Shown here piece by piece: positions 62,338-64,000 of a stretch of DNA of 64,000 nt. Source of the DNA: Photorhabdus cinerea (GTDB lineage: Bacteria > Pseudomonadota > Gammaproteobacteria > Enterobacterales > Enterobacteriaceae); the NCBI RefSeq assembly GCF_011189575.1, contig NZ_PUJW01000008.1:62001-126000 (forward strand), written 5' to 3'. The translations under genes were made by a program, and so were the position numbers. Positions within the stretch are counted from its first letter, which is position 1. The number at the start of each line of letters is the position of its first letter. The notes under the pieces were generated by a model that did no database searches, had not been told where the DNA came from, and saw nothing but the letters and a program-made list of their open reading frames with translations.

Positions 62338-62925
62338 ATGAAAAGTAAAAACCAAACTGGAATGACATTATTAGAAGTGATTGTCGCAATGGCTATTGGT
62401 AGTATTATCTTAATGGCAATTGCCAAAAGTTATCCGGTTTTCACCAGACAAATAATGGAATTATATCAGCGATATCGTTTGGCTTACTTCGTTAAACAAA
62501 CATTGCATATTATAGAGAAAGACATTCGTCGTGCTGGATATTGTCAACATTATTGCGATGGGAATCCAATATTCATCAATAATAAAAATGATGAAAGTGA
62601 GAATTCATGCCTAATTATTGCCTATGATCTTAATGTTAATAACCTATGGGAACCACCAGAACACAGTGAATCAGAATTCTTCGGCTATCGTTTTAGTAAT
62701 AGGTCAGTCGAGTGGAAAAGAGGTGCGGGTAACTGTCAAGAAAATGGTTGGGAAAGACTATTTGATCCAAATGAAATAGGAGTAGATTCATTTACAGTTG
62801 AAAAATTACGAACAAACGATGGTTTAGTTTTTATTAAATTGATGCTTATTGCACATTGGTTTAAACATCCATCAATAAACTACCAATATCAGGCAGTAAT
62901 ACGTTTGCGCAATATCAGGGAATAG
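62338..62925 (+). CDS. ppdB: Minor pseudopilin PpdB
   Basis: 195 residues. Prepilin site NQTG|MTLLEVIVAMAIGS with the hydrophobic helix following. Several cysteines (CQHYCDG, CLIIAYD, GNCQENGW) could form periplasmic disulfides. By position and leader it corresponds to PpdB (PilW-like). It lies 42 bases after ppdA and 5 bases before ygdB. Confidence 0.85.
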   Translation: MKSKNQTGMTLLEVIVAMAIGSIILMAIAKSYPVFTRQIMELYQRYRLAYFVKQTLHIIEKDIRRAGYCQHYCDGNPIFINNKNDESENSCLIIAYDLNVNNLWEPPEHSESEFFGYRFSNRSVEWKRGAGNCQENGWERLFDPNEIGVDSFTVEKLRTNDGLVFIKLMLIAHWFKHPSINYQYQAVIRLRNIRE

Positions 62926-62930
62926 GTACC

Positions 62931-63398
62931 ATGGCTGAGCATTCTCCGAATATCTGTCTTCAATTTCAGCAAGGTAATGTATTGCTGATTTCAGTACTAA
63001 TGTTGTTGGCTGTGAGTCTTATGATGCTGAAAGCTTTGCACTATCATCTGGATAACGCATTAATCATGATGGTTGATGAACGCAGATATTTAAATGCTTT
63101 TCAGCAAGCAGAATCTTCATTGGTATGGGGAATGGCTCAGTCATGGCCGCTTCATAGTGATAGAACAGAAGAGTGGTATTGTCAGCAACAGAATGAGTTC
63201 TATCTAACAAGCTGTTTAAAAAGGCAATCGAGTAATTTTTTTCTGCTGAAAGGTGTGGCAGATGTGGCATCTGGACAATCTGTTGGATTATATCAATGGA
63301 TGAAATTAGTCTCTTATGGTGGAAATGATTCTCTTGTTCCGGTAGAAAGTGGTTGGTTAGATTTTTGTCCCGAAGTAGATATGGGGTTTTGCTCATGA
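62931..63398 (+). CDS. ygdB: YgdB-family protein (DUF2509)
   Basis: 155 residues. An N-terminal membrane anchor follows QQGN (QQGNVLLISVLMLLAVSL), the PilX-like pattern. Sequence ending GWLDFCPEVDMGFC matches the C-terminal GWSDFCP of E. coli YgdB. The function is unproven beyond membership of the minor-pseudopilin set. Its stop overlaps the ppdC start (ATGA). Confidence 0.82.
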   Translation: MAEHSPNICLQFQQGNVLLISVLMLLAVSLMMLKALHYHLDNALIMMVDERRYLNAFQQAESSLVWGMAQSWPLHSDRTEEWYCQQQNEFYLTSCLKRQSSNFFLLKGVADVASGQSVGLYQWMKLVSYGGNDSLVPVESGWLDFCPEVDMGFCS

Positions 63399-63781
63399 AA
63401 TCAGATCCTTTTCATGATCATCAGTCAGGAATGAGTTTACCCGAAGTTATGGTTGCCGTTATGGTCTTTTCTGTCTCTTTGTTAGGATTAATACGTTATC
63501 ATCAGGCGTTATTATCTGGGTTTCAGCAACATTGGCAACAATCAAGGGCAGACAAATTATCTCATGGATACCTGGAACAATACGAATTAATTGCAGGTCA
63601 AAGTCCTTTACTAGAAATAACATCGCCACCGGGATGGCATGCTGAATTTCAGACGACTTATCAGTCGCACGATTGCTATCAGCTTACAGTTATAGTAACA
63701 ACACCTTATAATCAGCAAAGTAAATCAAGCCGATGGATTTGTTCAAACGGGAGTCCTGATGTTCAAGGTTTATCATTCTAA
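63395..63781 (+). CDS. ppdC: Minor pseudopilin PpdC
   Basis: 128 residues from the ATG at 63395, which overlaps the ygdB stop; the frame is open 14 codons further upstream but only this start puts the leader at the N-terminus. Prepilin site HQSG|MSLPEVMVAVMVFSVSLLG (PilV-like). The C-terminal half is short with one likely disulfide pair (HDCYQ, RWICSN). It overlaps recC by 23 bases. Confidence 0.85.
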   Translation: MKSDPFHDHQSGMSLPEVMVAVMVFSVSLLGLIRYHQALLSGFQQHWQQSRADKLSHGYLEQYELIAGQSPLLEITSPPGWHAEFQTTYQSHDCYQLTVIVTTPYNQQSKSSRWICSNGSPDVQGLSF

Positions 63782-64000
63782 CCAGTTAGATCTTCTTAAA
63801 GAATTGATAGCAATATTTATCGGGGATAATCCGTTGCCTGATCCGTTTGAACAGGAAGTCATTTTGGTACAAAGCCCAGGAATGTCACAGTGGCTGCAAA
63901 TCCAACTAGCTGAAAGAATAGGCATATCAGCTAATATTTCGTTTCCACTTCCGGCGACTTTTATATGGGATATGTTTACTAAAGTATTGCCTGATATTCC
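63759..64000 (+). CDS. recC: Exonuclease V gamma subunit RecC, 3' end outside window
   Basis: First 80 residues of RecC, the Chi-recognition subunit of the RecBCD helicase-nuclease. MFKVYHSNQLDLLKELIAIF, then ILVQSPGMSQWLQIQLAE and ISFPLPATFIWDMFTKVLP match the E. coli N-terminus closely. GGGAG precedes the ATG at 63759, which lies inside the end of ppdC in another frame. The gene runs off the window. Confidence 0.96.
   Translation, partial: MFKVYHSNQLDLLKELIAIFIGDNPLPDPFEQEVILVQSPGMSQWLQIQLAERIGISANISFPLPATFIWDMFTKVLPDI

Overview
The window reads as the chromosome of a gamma-proteobacterium of the order Enterobacterales, most likely the Morganellaceae (Photorhabdus/Xenorhabdus type). This rests on near E. 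coli-like housekeeping proteins and gene order, an AT-rich composition, an ERIC repeat, and accessory insertions where E. coli has other genes. The genus is an inference; no database was searched. No tRNA, rRNA or CRISPR array was seen.

Layout. 1-2105: end of the threonine operon (thrB partial, thrC). 2162-2938: yaaA. 3200-5734: AT-rich accessory cassette with a short peptide ORF broken by one in-frame stop, a terminator-like hairpin, a ubiquitin-like/PP-loop ATPase fusion with a zinc ribbon, and an MFS exporter. 5858-7476: talB, mog. 7614-10804: periplasmic chorismate mutase, galT, galK. 10911-11480: satP on the minus strand. 11601-14944: dnaK-dnaJ behind a sigma-32 promoter. 15048-22554: beta-glucoside island with porin, 6-phospho-beta-glucosidase and PTS EIIBC on the minus strand, and a BglG-type antiterminator and PTS EIIBCA on the plus strand. 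The divergent spacer carries two RAT-like antiterminator sites on opposite strands. 22949-25253: nhaA, nhaR. 25330-30228: rpsT, ribF, ileS, lspA. 30411-37588: fkpB, ispH, dapB, carAB. 38017-45251: folA, then apaH, apaG, rsmA, pdxA, surA, lptD on the minus strand. 45435-50156: djlA, a small ORF, rluA, rapA. 50353-50814: wreck of polB. 50857-54325: thiBPQ on the minus strand behind a TPP riboswitch. 54442-58970: rppH, ptsP, lgt, thyA. 59044-61494: higBA toxin-antitoxin pair, a tnpB-only IS200/IS605-type element with a nonsense codon, and an ERIC repeat. 61780-64000: pseudopilin-like ppdA, ppdB, ygdB, ppdC and the start of recC.

How it works together. Most of the window is conserved core. The interest lies in the insertions: the yaaA-talB cassette looks like a small biosynthesis and export locus. 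The beta-glucoside island couples uptake, hydrolysis and RNA-level antitermination. The thyA-ppdA gap has collected a toxin-antitoxin pair, a decaying transposon and a repeat. The junction between thiB and rppH joins two blocks that are far apart in E. coli.
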